From the NCBI RefSeq assembly GCF_003601925.1, contig NZ_QZWH01000003.1:122351-186350 (forward strand): DNA of 64,000 bases. Direction: 5' to 3'. The position numbers were made by a program, and so were the translations under genes. Within the stretch, counting starts at the first letter, position 1, and every line of letters starts with the position of its first letter. Below the pieces are notes generated by a model. That model was not told the origin of the DNA. It searched no databases and saw only the letters and a program-made list of their open reading frames with translations. Source of the DNA: Buttiauxella izardii (GTDB lineage: Bacteria; Pseudomonadota; Gammaproteobacteria; Enterobacterales; Enterobacteriaceae). Shown piece by piece: positions 46,251 through 56,800 of the stretch.

Positions 46251-47461
46251 ACCTCACGCAGGCTCTGCGCAGGTTCAATATTGATGGCTCGATATGCCCC
46301 GATACTAGCAACTAAAAGCGCAACGACTGCCGTCAGAGCCATTGCTAACACACTATGCTCTAAGGTGATTTTGCATAGCATCTGACCTGTAGTACTACTA
46401 CCCGCCAACGCACGGTTAAATATCTGGCTGGCAACAAGATAAATGCTATATCCGCCAACATAAGCCATCAGACTCAGCAGGCAGCCTTGCAGCATGACAT
46501 ACAGTCCGACTGCTGGGCCGGTGAAACCAAGCAGTCTCAGTACGGCGATATGTTTACGTTTACGATCGACGTTAGCGATAAAAGATCCGATTAAAGAGGC
46601 AATACATCCGATCAGTGCAGTTGCGGCGATCGTGTTAAAAATAACGCCAAGTACTCGATTGATACTTTTCACATTTTCAATATCAGCCAGGCGGCTTGCG
46701 GTTTCGATATGTTGGGCTCTCAGATCGCGCTCAAGACTGGCGACTTGATCAATATCTTTGGCGTAAAGGCGGACACGAGCATAAAGCGGTGGTTTATCGC
46801 CGAGTTGAACGCCACTGAGGATGCCAAGGGCTGCGACGGCGTATCCATCCCGGAAATTCTCCAGCATCAGTAGCATCGAGGGTTGAGTAAATATGGCAGC
46901 ACGATTGAAATACGTGGCAGGTAAAATAGCCGCTACAGTCAGACTTTTACGCCCCCATTCCCGACGACTTTCAAAGTTACGGCTCAATCGCATGTTAATC
47001 GTATCACCGACTCTCACAGCCAATTTGCGTGCAGCTTCTTGGGTAAGTACGACATCGTTATCGTGGCGAAGCTCGAGACTTCCCAAAAGAGGATCACCTG
47101 CGCTCGTGGGAATAACCTCTGCATTTTCGATGAAGTGGCTACTGTCTTTCTGCAAATCAGCCAGTGTGTTGAGCGAGCGAGTCTGCCCTATAACAAAGCC
47201 GACATCGGGTCTCTGGCGCAATTGCTCTATCCAGGATTGGTCATAGCTGCCACTACTGAGCATTCGTATTTCAAGGTTACGAGGGTCTTTAGCCAGGTCA
47301 TCCTGCAACTGGCTAACAATCCCAAAACGCAGTCCGAACAGAAGTAGGAGAGGTGCAATAACAGCGACCAGCGAAGAAATGATGCAAAAAGAGATGATGC
47401 GATCGTGCCACAGGTCTTGTAGTGCCAGGCGTCCCAGCAGCGGAATCCGATTAAAGGACAA
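46247..47461 (-). CDS. FtsX/MacB-type ABC permease, TagS-like
   Basis: A 404-residue inner-membrane protein with the four-helix MacB/FtsX plan. Segment 1 is at about 22-46, a large periplasmic domain at 47-265, and segments 2-4 at about 271-293, 315-340 and 370-392; the C-terminal INIEPAQSLREV is usual for the family. Such permeases pass conformational signals or handle lipoproteins and peptides; they seldom move small solutes through a pore. It pairs with the ATPase encoded just upstream, overlapping it by 11 bases, and with the secreted FGE-like protein downstream. Confidence 0.88.
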   Translation of the reverse strand: MSFNRIPLLGRLALQDLWHDRIISFCIISSLVAVIAPLLLLFGLRFGIVSQLQDDLAKDPRNLEIRMLSSGSYDQSWIEQLRQRPDVGFVIGQTRSLNTLADLQKDSSHFIENAEVIPTSAGDPLLGSLELRHDNDVVLTQEAARKLAVRVGDTINMRLSRNFESRREWGRKSLTVAAILPATYFNRAAIFTQPSMLLMLENFRDGYAVAALGILSGVQLGDKPPLYARVRLYAKDIDQVASLERDLRAQHIETASRLADIENVKSINRVLGVIFNTIAATALIGCIASLIGSFIANVDRKRKHIAVLRLLGFTGPAVGLYVMLQGCLLSLMAYVGGYSIYLVASQIFNRALAGSSTTGQMLCKITLEHSVLAMALTAVVALLVASIGAYRAINIEPAQSLREV

Positions 47462-48176
47462 AACAGGTCCCTCCGTGGGCTTCAGTTTTGTTACCTGGCT
47501 TTTGTTCAGGACGGGCGATAAGACAAGGTAATCCGAAATGCTGCACCAACGGCCAGTCGTGGCAAACGACCAGCGCCATCATACCTTCCTGGCGAACCAG
47601 CTCTATAAACAGGCTAAACAATTGCTGCGCATTGTGTGGATCAAGAGCGGCAGTGGGTTCATCGGCCAGTACCAGTCTTGGACGGTGTAAAATAGCTCGA
47701 GCAAATGCGGTTCTTTGTCTCTCGCCAAAGGATAGCTGTGCCGGATACTTGGCTAACAATGGCCCCAGCTTTAGTACATTGATAATTCTATCCAACATGG
47801 CTTTGTCTGGCGCTATACCCAGCAACTGGCATGGCAGCCTTATGTTATCTCGCACGCTCAGGTAGGGAAGCAGGCCGCCATTTTGCAACACAAACCCGAG
47901 CAAGCTGGCACGAATACCAGCCAGCTCCGCCTGCCGATCGGTATTGAGTAATACTGCAACATCGAGCTGTTTCCCTTCTTCACTTAACTCAAAGCGTCCG
48001 ATGCTGTTGGGTCGCAGTAGTAAGCCAATCGCTTCGAGCAATGTGCTTTTGCCACAACCACTTTCACCGGTAACAGCCATGATCTCACCTGGACGCAGTT
48101 TAAGCTGCGGCAGGTAAACATGGTGAGCTTGAGTACCCTGACCGCGTACAATGCACAGATCCTCAATGTGTAGCAT
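47451..48176 (-). CDS. ABC transporter ATPase, LolD/MacB/TagT-like
   Basis: A 241-residue ABC ATPase: Walker A GESGCGKSTL, Q-loop in FVLQNGGLLPYLSV, signature LSFGERQRTAFARA (FGERQ in place of SGGQ), Walker B RLVLADEPTAAL and H-loop VCHDW. The C-terminus GGTCFVL overlaps the permease start. It drives the permease from the cytoplasm. Its ATG shares one base with the vWA stop (TAATG). Confidence 0.93.
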   Translation of the reverse strand: MLHIEDLCIVRGQGTQAHHVYLPQLKLRPGEIMAVTGESGCGKSTLLEAIGLLLRPNSIGRFELSEEGKQLDVAVLLNTDRQAELAGIRASLLGFVLQNGGLLPYLSVRDNIRLPCQLLGIAPDKAMLDRIINVLKLGPLLAKYPAQLSFGERQRTAFARAILHRPRLVLADEPTAALDPHNAQQLFSLFIELVRQEGMMALVVCHDWPLVQHFGLPCLIARPEQKPGNKTEAHGGTCFVL

Positions 48177-50140
48177 TAGGGCATCATTTCCAGCGGTACA
48201 GGGTAGACGCGGTCGCGCGGATCACTTCCTTTTGCAAGTTCAACCCAGCGATCAACATCAGCATTATACTTTTGGTAGTGACGAAGCTTGGCCGACAGAG
48301 TGCGGATAAACTTCTCTTGTGACAAGCCGTCCCAGCTCTTCCATGTTTCTTCGTCAAGATTCAGAACATCGCTCTTATAAGGCAAGTCGACAAGATACTC
48401 TCCCAATACCCCGAGATCGTTGATTTTGGCATTTTCCTGCTGCTTGAGTTGGTTGGGATCGGCCCCCATAGTGGCGGCAACAGAGCGCAATCGCTCAAAC
48501 ATTTTGGTAGGGGAAATCATGCCTTCGTTGGCGGCTTGCAGGATCTGGCTAACCACATCACTCAAATCACTTAGCTGCCCTTTGGTCAACAGCACCCGAA
48601 CGTCAGTCGTTGGGATATTCTGCTTAATAAGGTCGCGGTCACTGATCCAGGCTTTAAACACCAACGGTGCTTGAGTGCCATTCTTTTTGCCAAGATAGGC
48701 CAGTTGCATGGCATGGCCAATGAGTGCCGTATCCTGAAGTAACTTCTCTTCTGGCGTCTGCTTCTTACCACCATCATCTTTGGAATAGAGCGCACTCCCC
48801 ACGGCGGGATCACCCATATAGGCTGACTTAACCTGATCGGTAATCGCTGAAGCAAGAGTATCAACCTGCTTGCCAAAAGCCGTCAGATCACCCGCATCCA
48901 CAGCCTGGTACAGGTTGGACTGAGTGCTATCAAAGTTAGAGAGATCCCGGTACTGGCCTTCGGCTTTGGCATGATCGTCTTTGCCACTTGGTGTCTTCAG
49001 GTGCAGGGTGTAAATAGCGATACCGCGGTTGCCCGCCTCAAGACGCAGTTGCCTGGCATCAAGACCTGTCCCTGATAATTTATTGCTACCTTCAATTGCC
49101 CCGGCATCGGTGATCAAGACCATATAACGAGCACCAAACGGGCTCCAGTCAATGTCATCGATAGCGGATTGCACACCAGCATAGGCATCTTCATCATATA
49201 AGGAGCTGGATACTTTGGCCTCTTTCAAGTTTGCGACTTTTTTAAGAAAATCCTCGCCATTTTTTACCTGATTAGGGTCTGCATATATCTTGCTTCTGTA
49301 CTCAAGTCCCGGCACCGCTTTATTGTTAGAGCGATACGATATCAGGCCAAATTTGACCTGCCCTTCCAGGTGTTCCTGTTTGATCTTGCCGTAGATCTTA
49401 TTCACTGCTTCTTTGGTGCGCTCAATGTAAGGGCCCATCGAAATAGTAGAGTCGATGACAAATACGACGCTGGCATTAAATCCTTTGAGCTGGTTAACAT
49501 CCCCTGCTGATTTGGTGGATGCATCAGCTTTGCTGACGGAAGCCACGTTAAGCAGACGGGTATAGAAACCATCTTCTGTCATGACCTCTTCGCCACTCAG
49601 AATCGGCAGCAGGTAAAACTGCTTTTGCAGATCAACAAAATACTCGGGCTCCTGGGCAAGTACGCCATCTACATGGCCATCCCGTTTTAGCTTCGCACGT
49701 AGCGGTGCCACCAGCGATACGGGATCCGCAGCAGAGAGAATATCGTCCAGACTTTTTCTCTCTTTGAAAAACAGCAGGCGATCACGGTTCGCTGGGTTGG
49801 TAAAAGCTAGTGTCAGCTGCATTTTCCAGTCAACAGTGCATGACTTTGGTAACCAGCCGATTGTTTTGCCATAGCTGTCAGGCCCAACTTTGACCCAACC
49901 TTCTCCATTAGCATCTGCTTTTTGATAAACATAAAGACTACTAAATGCTGGCTGTATTTGCCCTTTTGCATCACCCGCAGTTTTACCCAGCTTGCAACCA
50001 GGGGTAGTGAGCACCCGCTGGAATAAGGTTTTTTTCCCTTCTTGTAGCAAAGGCTTATCACTGTCAGCCGCGAATACGTGACCACTGAGCAACAAACCAC
50101 ACAAAGGTATGGCCAGCCGGCGAATATGGCAGGTGATCAT
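48176..50140 (-). CDS. Secreted vWA-domain protein, PpkA-periplasmic-like
   Basis: A 654-residue protein with a signal peptide cut near VFA/ADSDK and an SH3-like region (about 45-105, Cys49 and Cys101). A linker domain precedes a von Willebrand A domain from about 222 with a MIDAS: D230-x-T232-x-S234 in VIDSTISMGPYI, and D345 in LITDAGA. A long C-terminal helical region follows. The vWA sequence resembles the periplasmic vWA domain of type VI kinase PpkA, but no kinase domain is present. Probably a metal-dependent adhesion or sensor protein in the periplasm. Overlaps both neighbours (ATGA, TAATG). Confidence 0.85.
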   Translation of the reverse strand: MITCHIRRLAIPLCGLLLSGHVFAADSDKPLLQEGKKTLFQRVLTTPGCKLGKTAGDAKGQIQPAFSSLYVYQKADANGEGWVKVGPDSYGKTIGWLPKSCTVDWKMQLTLAFTNPANRDRLLFFKERKSLDDILSAADPVSLVAPLRAKLKRDGHVDGVLAQEPEYFVDLQKQFYLLPILSGEEVMTEDGFYTRLLNVASVSKADASTKSAGDVNQLKGFNASVVFVIDSTISMGPYIERTKEAVNKIYGKIKQEHLEGQVKFGLISYRSNNKAVPGLEYRSKIYADPNQVKNGEDFLKKVANLKEAKVSSSLYDEDAYAGVQSAIDDIDWSPFGARYMVLITDAGAIEGSNKLSGTGLDARQLRLEAGNRGIAIYTLHLKTPSGKDDHAKAEGQYRDLSNFDSTQSNLYQAVDAGDLTAFGKQVDTLASAITDQVKSAYMGDPAVGSALYSKDDGGKKQTPEEKLLQDTALIGHAMQLAYLGKKNGTQAPLVFKAWISDRDLIKQNIPTTDVRVLLTKGQLSDLSDVVSQILQAANEGMISPTKMFERLRSVAATMGADPNQLKQQENAKINDLGVLGEYLVDLPYKSDVLNLDEETWKSWDGLSQEKFIRTLSAKLRHYQKYNADVDRWVELAKGSDPRDRVYPVPLEMMP

Positions 50141-51153
50141 TTTCTCAGCTCCTCAAGGCGTTCCTTGGCCTTTTGGTTGCCAGGTTCGGACTGTAGTGCT
50201 GTTTCATACCAATAAACCGCAGTATCCTGGTCCGCCTCTTTGAAGCATTCGCTTGGCTGATGATATTTAGGATCGTATTCACTCGCATACGCGACTGCGA
50301 CCTGGCTATCCCCCCCCTGTGCCCGATTGGCATATAGACGCTGCGCCACGCCGCATTTATTAGCTTTTTTGGCAGCCTGGATAATGGCAAGTAACTTGTC
50401 ACTGCCGAGTTTTTGCTGCACACAGCTTTGCACGAAATCGAGCTCGTTCAGACTATCTAAATTGGCAGGTGAACAATCACTGTTAGCCGGTGTTTCTGAG
50501 GTTTTTTTCGGGCTCGCTGGTAAGACAGGGGTTTCTTGTTGTTTTTCTGCCGCAACTGGAGGTGTGGTTGCAGTACTGCGCCCTAAGAACCACCATAGCG
50601 CACCGGCGACAATCAGCAGCACAACTAGCAAAGCCGCAATCATCGGAACTCGGGACGACTTACGTTGGTTCCTGGATTCACTTTTGGCAGACATTGGAGG
50701 TAATGGAGCAACTTCTGGCTGCATAACGGGTTCAACAACTGGCTCTGCTTCAGATTCCGGCTTGGCCAATACACTGCTACCACTGTAATTACCGGTTTGA
50801 CCACGAGCATCGGATGAGAACAATTCATCGCGAACCAATTGAAGAGTGGTATTACGCGTCTCCCCTGATTCCAGTTTGATTTGAATTTGCACCTGACTGG
50901 CATTTGCCAGCAGCGGGTCAAGAGTCGTTGATCCAATACGGAAACCACTACCATTCACCAGTGGATAACCGCCATCGACGGTAAACCAATGTTGTGCGGG
51001 GCTCCAGCTACCATCAGGTTGCAGATAGTTCTGCTCATTGTTGCAAAGAATAAAGGTCAGGTTAGACAACAATGCTTGATCGCCACGCAGACGAACCATC
51101 AGTTGTGCGGTGCCTGGCACTGCCGGTTGGCAGGCAATGATTTTAGCTAGCAT
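50137..51153 (-). CDS. One-pass membrane protein with TPR-like periplasmic end
   Basis: A 338-residue protein. The N-terminal cytoplasmic domain (about 1-110) is beta-rich, like an FHA or Ig sandwich (WFTVDGGYPLVNGSGFRIG). A Pro/Glu linker leads to one membrane helix at 170-190 (MIAALLVVLLIVAGALWWFL), then a Pro/Thr linker and a helical Cys-containing end (LGSDKLLAIIQAAKKANKCG, AVYWYETALQSEPGNQKAKE) like a TPR or Sel1 repeat. Family unknown. It overlaps SrfC by seven bases and the vWA gene by four, and could link the cytoplasmic ATPases to the periplasmic parts. Confidence 0.8.
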   Translation of the reverse strand: MLAKIIACQPAVPGTAQLMVRLRGDQALLSNLTFILCNNEQNYLQPDGSWSPAQHWFTVDGGYPLVNGSGFRIGSTTLDPLLANASQVQIQIKLESGETRNTTLQLVRDELFSSDARGQTGNYSGSSVLAKPESEAEPVVEPVMQPEVAPLPPMSAKSESRNQRKSSRVPMIAALLVVLLIVAGALWWFLGRSTATTPPVAAEKQQETPVLPASPKKTSETPANSDCSPANLDSLNELDFVQSCVQQKLGSDKLLAIIQAAKKANKCGVAQRLYANRAQGGDSQVAVAYASEYDPKYHQPSECFKEADQDTAVYWYETALQSEPGNQKAKERLEELRK

Positions 51154-53861
51154 GACAGGTTCTCTTGTTTCAATTGGCTGATGATTTGACCAAGTTGCCG
51201 GTTGTGTTCAAAGGAAATATCTCGTGTGGCGCTATGACCTGCGTTGTCCAGAATGATTGTCATTAATGCCGACAACCAATCGCCCATGTAAGACACTCCA
51301 GGCTGTGGAGCGACAGAGACCAGTTGCGGTAGTTCATCGCTGCCAAGTGGGGTCTGCTGGATGAACACTTTATTTTTTTCACCCACATAGCTGTTAGGCA
51401 CTTTCTCTTGCGGCAATGAGAGATAACCAAACCAGGCAACAAAATCACGCATTGCCAATTGAGCACGCAACACCTGGCGGGCCATTAAGTGCTCACGACG
51501 TATACCTGCCTGTTCCTGGCCTGCTAGGGCGTGCTTCAATACCCCTTCGAGGTCCAGACGAGTCGCTGCCGTAATCAACTCTTCGCTGAGCAAATTAACT
51601 AATTCGCTGTTCATGCCGAGTTGCTGCCATTGTTTAGTTTGTTGTGCTAATTCCCGAAGATGAGCAACCCACGCTTTAAATGCCTGATGGGCAAATTCAT
51701 CATCCTGCCCCACCCTTTCCGTAGTCGGTTTAGTGTTGGTGACAGCAGTTTCCTCACAGACAGGTGAGCTTGAGAATGGGTTATCAGCAAATGGGTTGTC
51801 AGCGAATGGGTTATCGCCAAACGGATTGGCAGCAAATGAAGGGCTGGATTGATTGTCGCCTGCCGCTTGCGGTTCTTGAACCTGGTTGCGAATGCTTAAA
51901 TAGATGTTGTTGAGCTGGTGGGATGGTAAATCCAGTCGGCTGATCATTTCACCCAAGCTGTGCGGGCAAGCGGATAACCCCTGCCACAACTCTTTAGCAA
52001 TAGCTTGTTTCTTAACTTTCTGACCATCGCTGTCTTGTTCGTACCAGCGGCCGAGTCGTTGGTCACCTATTTCCTGACGGCACGTAAGCAGTTGCTGATG
52101 CAGGCGCTTGAGTTTGAAATCCAGGTGGGCAATTCCCCGCAGTGCCTGGGTAAGGCGGAACATACCGCCATCATTTAGCGCAAGCATTGCCTGCCATGCC
52201 GATTTCGGTTCGGCAACATGGCGGAGTACGTTTTTACCGCTAATAAAAGTGCTACCCATTTTATCGAGCACATCATAATAACGTTCGGCCAGTGACACCT
52301 CGTGGAGAGTCCCCTGATCGGCTTCACCTTCAAGGGTCAGGAAGGGATTGTCGAGCCCTGGTTTGCGAACCAGGAAACAGTTGTTGAACGCCTGATTAGG
52401 GGCCCACTGTTGTAGCCAGTCGTATTGAGCAAAGCGCTCCAGCAAAGTCATATGTAACATACCCTCCCAGCCCTCTTTCAGCTGGCTTTCCGTATGTTTC
52501 AGACTGTTGTTGATACGCATATCACACATGGTTATAGCCCAGAACAACCCCGGTTTGCTTTCCCCACGCTCCTGCGCACTTTTGCCCTGGGTCTTTTCCA
52601 CCCAACGATTTAACACGGGTCCGACATCAGCCACATCGCTTTGCTTAGCTGAACTGGCACACACAACTAAAGCATTCATCTCTTGGTTATCGGTATAGCG
52701 CTCGAAGAGATAAGCGACCTTGCCGCGTAGCAGAAGTTGCGATATCGGATTGAGGCCATCCCGACCAGCTTCTTCCATAGCGGTGATCTTGAGGCGTCCG
52801 CGATAACCTGGAAAATCGAGTAAGTCGACTTGTTCCATCACGCTGCCACTGGCAACTTCAGCCAAAGGGAAGATCAGCTCTGTCGTCAATGCCGTCAACT
52901 CGGCTTGTGACAAAGTAGCACTACCGATCTGATGCTCCGCTTTCCAGAAACGGATTTCGACATTGCGATCCTGATTTGAACCGAGGCGATTGAGGCTATC
53001 GACATTCATAATACTGCCGTTACTGTGGTCGACCAGCGTCTCCAACGGTGCAAATACCATTCTGGCATGGTTAAGTTTGGCTAACACTAAGGCCAATGAA
53101 CGGTAGATTTCAGTCAGCGCCGGCTCCTCCCCCCACAACAGAGAAAAGAGCTCGGCCCTCTCGCTCGGGTTCAGCATTGGCGCAATTTTAAGGACCTGTG
53201 GCAACCAAGCATGCTCAAGCTTTTCCACTGATTTTTTGAAAGAAGCGTTGAGGTAATCCCACAGTGCAACCACATCTTCACTACCGACACCGTTATAAAC
53301 CTGACTCTTCCCGGCACGTTGCAGGAACGGACGCAAACTATTTTCTATGCGGCTTTGGTCAAGTTGATAGCTTAATTGCTCATGGTTAAAGTCGTTAAAC
53401 CATGAGTTAGCCAGGATCTTAGCCAAATCGATTTCGGTAAAAAGACGCAGCGGTACCGGGTAACCTGCTGGGGCTGTAGGTGCCTGTTTCGTAAAACGGG
53501 TAACTAAACCTGTCGCCTCTTTACCCCCACCAACGGGGTTAACTTCTTTGATGAAGTCCACTCGTTGCTCACCGTAGGAAGCCTCCAGTGCACCATTACT
53601 GCCAGCGGCTAACGCGGAGATCAGGTATGACTTACCTGCCTGCGATATACCGAAAAAACCCACTGTCATTGGCGTGGCCGCTACCTGAGTAAGGCTATTA
53701 GCCAGATTGCGTGTACGTAGCAAACTTAAATTAAGCTTGTCAGCTTCATTGTCCAGGCGGTGGGAGCTCGTCCGCACGGTGTCGACCCAACCAAGTGCAT
53801 CCTGACAACCCTGGGAGATATCAGCCCAGCCTTGAGTGAGGTATTGCTGTTCGCTATTCAT
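51147..53861 (-). CDS. srfC: SrfC family P-loop GTPase-like protein
   Basis: A 904-residue protein of the SrfC virulence-factor family (Virul_Fac). It has a dynamin-like GTPase signature: G1 loop GISQAGKS at 71-78, G3 at 349-352 (DFPG in VDLLDFPGYRG) and a possible G4 at TMCDMR (about 444-449). It has long helical regions and no signal peptide or membrane helix. At 679-696 NPF is repeated four times in five-residue steps. In Salmonella srfABC was found as SsrB-regulated; its biochemical role is unsettled. It starts in the SrfB stop (TAATG). Confidence 0.9.
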   Translation of the reverse strand: MNSEQQYLTQGWADISQGCQDALGWVDTVRTSSHRLDNEADKLNLSLLRTRNLANSLTQVAATPMTVGFFGISQAGKSYLISALAAGSNGALEASYGEQRVDFIKEVNPVGGGKEATGLVTRFTKQAPTAPAGYPVPLRLFTEIDLAKILANSWFNDFNHEQLSYQLDQSRIENSLRPFLQRAGKSQVYNGVGSEDVVALWDYLNASFKKSVEKLEHAWLPQVLKIAPMLNPSERAELFSLLWGEEPALTEIYRSLALVLAKLNHARMVFAPLETLVDHSNGSIMNVDSLNRLGSNQDRNVEIRFWKAEHQIGSATLSQAELTALTTELIFPLAEVASGSVMEQVDLLDFPGYRGRLKITAMEEAGRDGLNPISQLLLRGKVAYLFERYTDNQEMNALVVCASSAKQSDVADVGPVLNRWVEKTQGKSAQERGESKPGLFWAITMCDMRINNSLKHTESQLKEGWEGMLHMTLLERFAQYDWLQQWAPNQAFNNCFLVRKPGLDNPFLTLEGEADQGTLHEVSLAERYYDVLDKMGSTFISGKNVLRHVAEPKSAWQAMLALNDGGMFRLTQALRGIAHLDFKLKRLHQQLLTCRQEIGDQRLGRWYEQDSDGQKVKKQAIAKELWQGLSACPHSLGEMISRLDLPSHQLNNIYLSIRNQVQEPQAAGDNQSSPSFAANPFGDNPFADNPFADNPFSSSPVCEETAVTNTKPTTERVGQDDEFAHQAFKAWVAHLRELAQQTKQWQQLGMNSELVNLLSEELITAATRLDLEGVLKHALAGQEQAGIRREHLMARQVLRAQLAMRDFVAWFGYLSLPQEKVPNSYVGEKNKVFIQQTPLGSDELPQLVSVAPQPGVSYMGDWLSALMTIILDNAGHSATRDISFEHNRQLGQIISQLKQENLSC
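51774..51827 (-). repeat. Tandem 15-bp repeat encoding NPF units in SrfC
   Basis: Four near-identical units encode NPFGD, NPFAD, NPFAD and NPFSS (SrfC residues 679-698, within a Ser/Asn/Gln-rich disordered linker). The copies differ mostly at third codon positions, so the protein repeat is kept under selection or the array is old. Confidence 0.9.
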
Positions 53862-56800
53862 TATTTTTTTACACTCCCGCTATCGAGCCAGTGCCGACTG
53901 TCAATAAGTCCTGTGTCAGGCATCGTATTGAGTTCCAGTTCTAAATCTCGTTTGCTAAACGTTTTATCGGTATTGCTGTTCACATCGATGATCGTCAGGC
54001 GATCGCTAATCAATCCCAACTGACGAGCGCGTTTTCCTTTATCAATCGACAGACGCACCATGAGATAAGGAGAGCCGCTATCGGTAGAAGTCGCGGCGGA
54101 GAATTTTTTACGCCCTTCTTCGCTAAAGCGCAGGGTATACAGCGGGGCGGCAGACCAACGTTCAGCATCCAGCTGGCGATAACCAAGTCGCAGGTCGCCA
54201 CGCATAATGATGCTTTGCGTTGTCTGCTCTCCCTCTTCGGTTGCCACCATGGGCAGTTTGATCTGGCCATTTTCAGATTCGATATGGCGGTAAACAATAT
54301 CGGCATCGCGGATCAGGCTATCCATATCGATGATGCCGATATGGCGAATCGTCGAATAAGGTTTTAGCGCCGAAATGCGGAAATGGAAATTGGGAATACT
54401 ATGGTTGGCACATAGCTGAGACAACATGGCCCCGACTGAAGCCGTGCTCTTTGGATCGTCGATATAGCCATTTTTGTGGAACGGATACCAGGTTCCCGTC
54501 TGATAGCCATGGAGCGGTAAAATACGCCCCGGAGGTAACGGCAGATTGCGACGGATAATCGCCTGGATGCCCGGTAATTGCGAAGGGCGACCGGTGAGCA
54601 GCAACTGGTCGCAGTTATAATAGGACAATACTTCACACAGTGCGGTGAGCACCTTGTCGATATTAAACTTACTTGAGCATAAATCAGTATGCAGTTTAGT
54701 CAGCGGAAGAATAAGCATGATATCAGCAAGTTTGAAGTCACTGGTGCCACCAGCTTTTTGTACTTCGCGGCGTACAAACCCTTCAACCTCTTCACGGATA
54801 TTTCCAGTAGGAAGCAACTCACCGACCCGCTGGTTTATCAACAGGTGAGTTTGCTCATCCAGCGGATCATATTGCTCGTAACAACTCAGTATATGCAGAG
54901 CCAGCGGCACGAATAGTTGCAGGCTAAGTTGTTGACGTAACACGGCTTCGGCGGCGCTGATATTTTGCGAACCACACAACTGAGACATCAGTGTTTCAAC
55001 TGAGATGACTCCTGCTTCACGTAACGCCAGCTCGAAAGCAGGCAGAACGTAGGATTGAATCACATCAAGGAGAATGTCATCGCCTGCAATCTTGAAGCTG
55101 TCACGGAAACGCTGATGAGGAATAATGTGGGCGTTAGCTCCACCGCCACTCAGACCATTTCTATCCAGAAGATAATCAGTAATGACCAAATCGGTTGTGC
55201 CGCCACCGATATCAATCGAAGCAATGGTGATGGTTTCCCGTTCTTTACGGTCAGGCCGGCCAATCGTATCGAAAAACTCCTCCGGGTGACCGGCAAAGTT
55301 CTGATTAATCTCTGTGTAGAGATACACAAGTTGCGCACAGGAGGCCTCGTCCCATTCCACCCGGATTTTAGGTAGTGGGATCTTGATGTTTGCTTGAGTG
55401 TAATCTTCTTGTTCATCCTGATAAGGATCATTCTCGCCACTATGCCAACGCAGCGATTTCCAGACTAAACCCACAGCCTGACGCATACGCTCGTCAAGGA
55501 TGCATCGCTCAGCCATTGGTAGTCCTGGTGGAACAGTAAGAATGATATGGCGTAGCTGACGAGGAATACCGGCATGCCCCTGGCGAATACGCTGCTCCGG
55601 ACTGTTGATCTGGCTAATAGCCTGGGTCAACACCTCAGAGAGCATAAAAGTCATCAGAGAGCTACGTGAATAGCGCGGTGTGAAAACGGGGATGCGGTCC
55701 ATTTCATCTTCAATGGTGTGCAGTGCCTCGCCTCTTTCATCGATGAGGTTGGCAAACGGAGCCGCAGTAGCTAATGGATTCGTGTCCTGCACATAGCTGC
55801 CATTAAACCGCCAACCCTGACCATAAAACTTCTCCTCCCATAAATACCGCTTAGGGCTAGACAGGCCTGTGGAACCTTCACTTCCCCGACGGCGTGCAGC
55901 TAAACGGCTAGCCTCACCACCAATGCGGGCGATAGTCGGCCATTGAAACGCATCATGTCGACCACTGCGAACAGAGCAATGATCTTTGCCGAAGAAAGCT
56001 TGTGAAAACTCGATTCTGCTTTCAAAAGGCTCGGTATAAACATGTTCAGGTGCACTAAGATCGCGCAGTTTTAAAACATAGTTATTCATCAGGCCTGAGC
56101 CCGATTGCCCATGGTCTTCAATCAATATGCCGCAAGTACGTGAATTGCCCACATCAAGAATCAGATCGACCGAAATGGGTTTAATGGCGTTTGTTTCCCG
56201 ATTAGCGATAACCCGAAACTGTGGAAGTTCGATGCTTGGTTTTGACTCGCTTTGCAGGCCTTCAACGGGAATAGCCATCAATGACAATAGATTAAGGTAG
56301 TGGGCTAATGGATATTGCTGGGCAAGTTCTTGCTCGCGCTCATCAATGTCCCGGCCTTTGCTTGCTTCCTGAAAGACCTCTTTTAGCCAGTCTTTTACCC
56401 AATCCTGGGTCAAATACCAACTGAGCGCATATGTCGCGGTGGCAACAGCAAACGTGGCCCCAGCATTGACATCTTCCTGATTAGGGCTTAGATCGGCTGC
56501 TGCTTGTTGCTTGGCCATGATGCGTGTATCGATGGCCAGGGTCATACGGTGGCTATGACCATCCATGTCAGGTTCAGCCAGCTTGACTAAGCGGAAACGA
56601 GCCCAGTTCAGAGGCCCTTCCTGATAAACATTTGGCGGACTGAAGCGAAAAAGAGGCAGAGGCAGCCAGACACCATCAAAAATCTTAAGGCTTTGTTCCA
56701 CGGGGATATCGTACTGACTTTTGCCCTTCTCTATGCTTTCTGGCGCAGGCTGATAGAAGTAGTAATCGCGCTGTTCGTTGTAGATTAGTCGGGTAAGAAT

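Noticed and set aside
44628..50140. Complete type VI secretion system
   Set aside because: No TssB, TssC, Hcp, VgrG, TssM, ClpV or other core gene in the window; only the accessory signalling-like module is seen.
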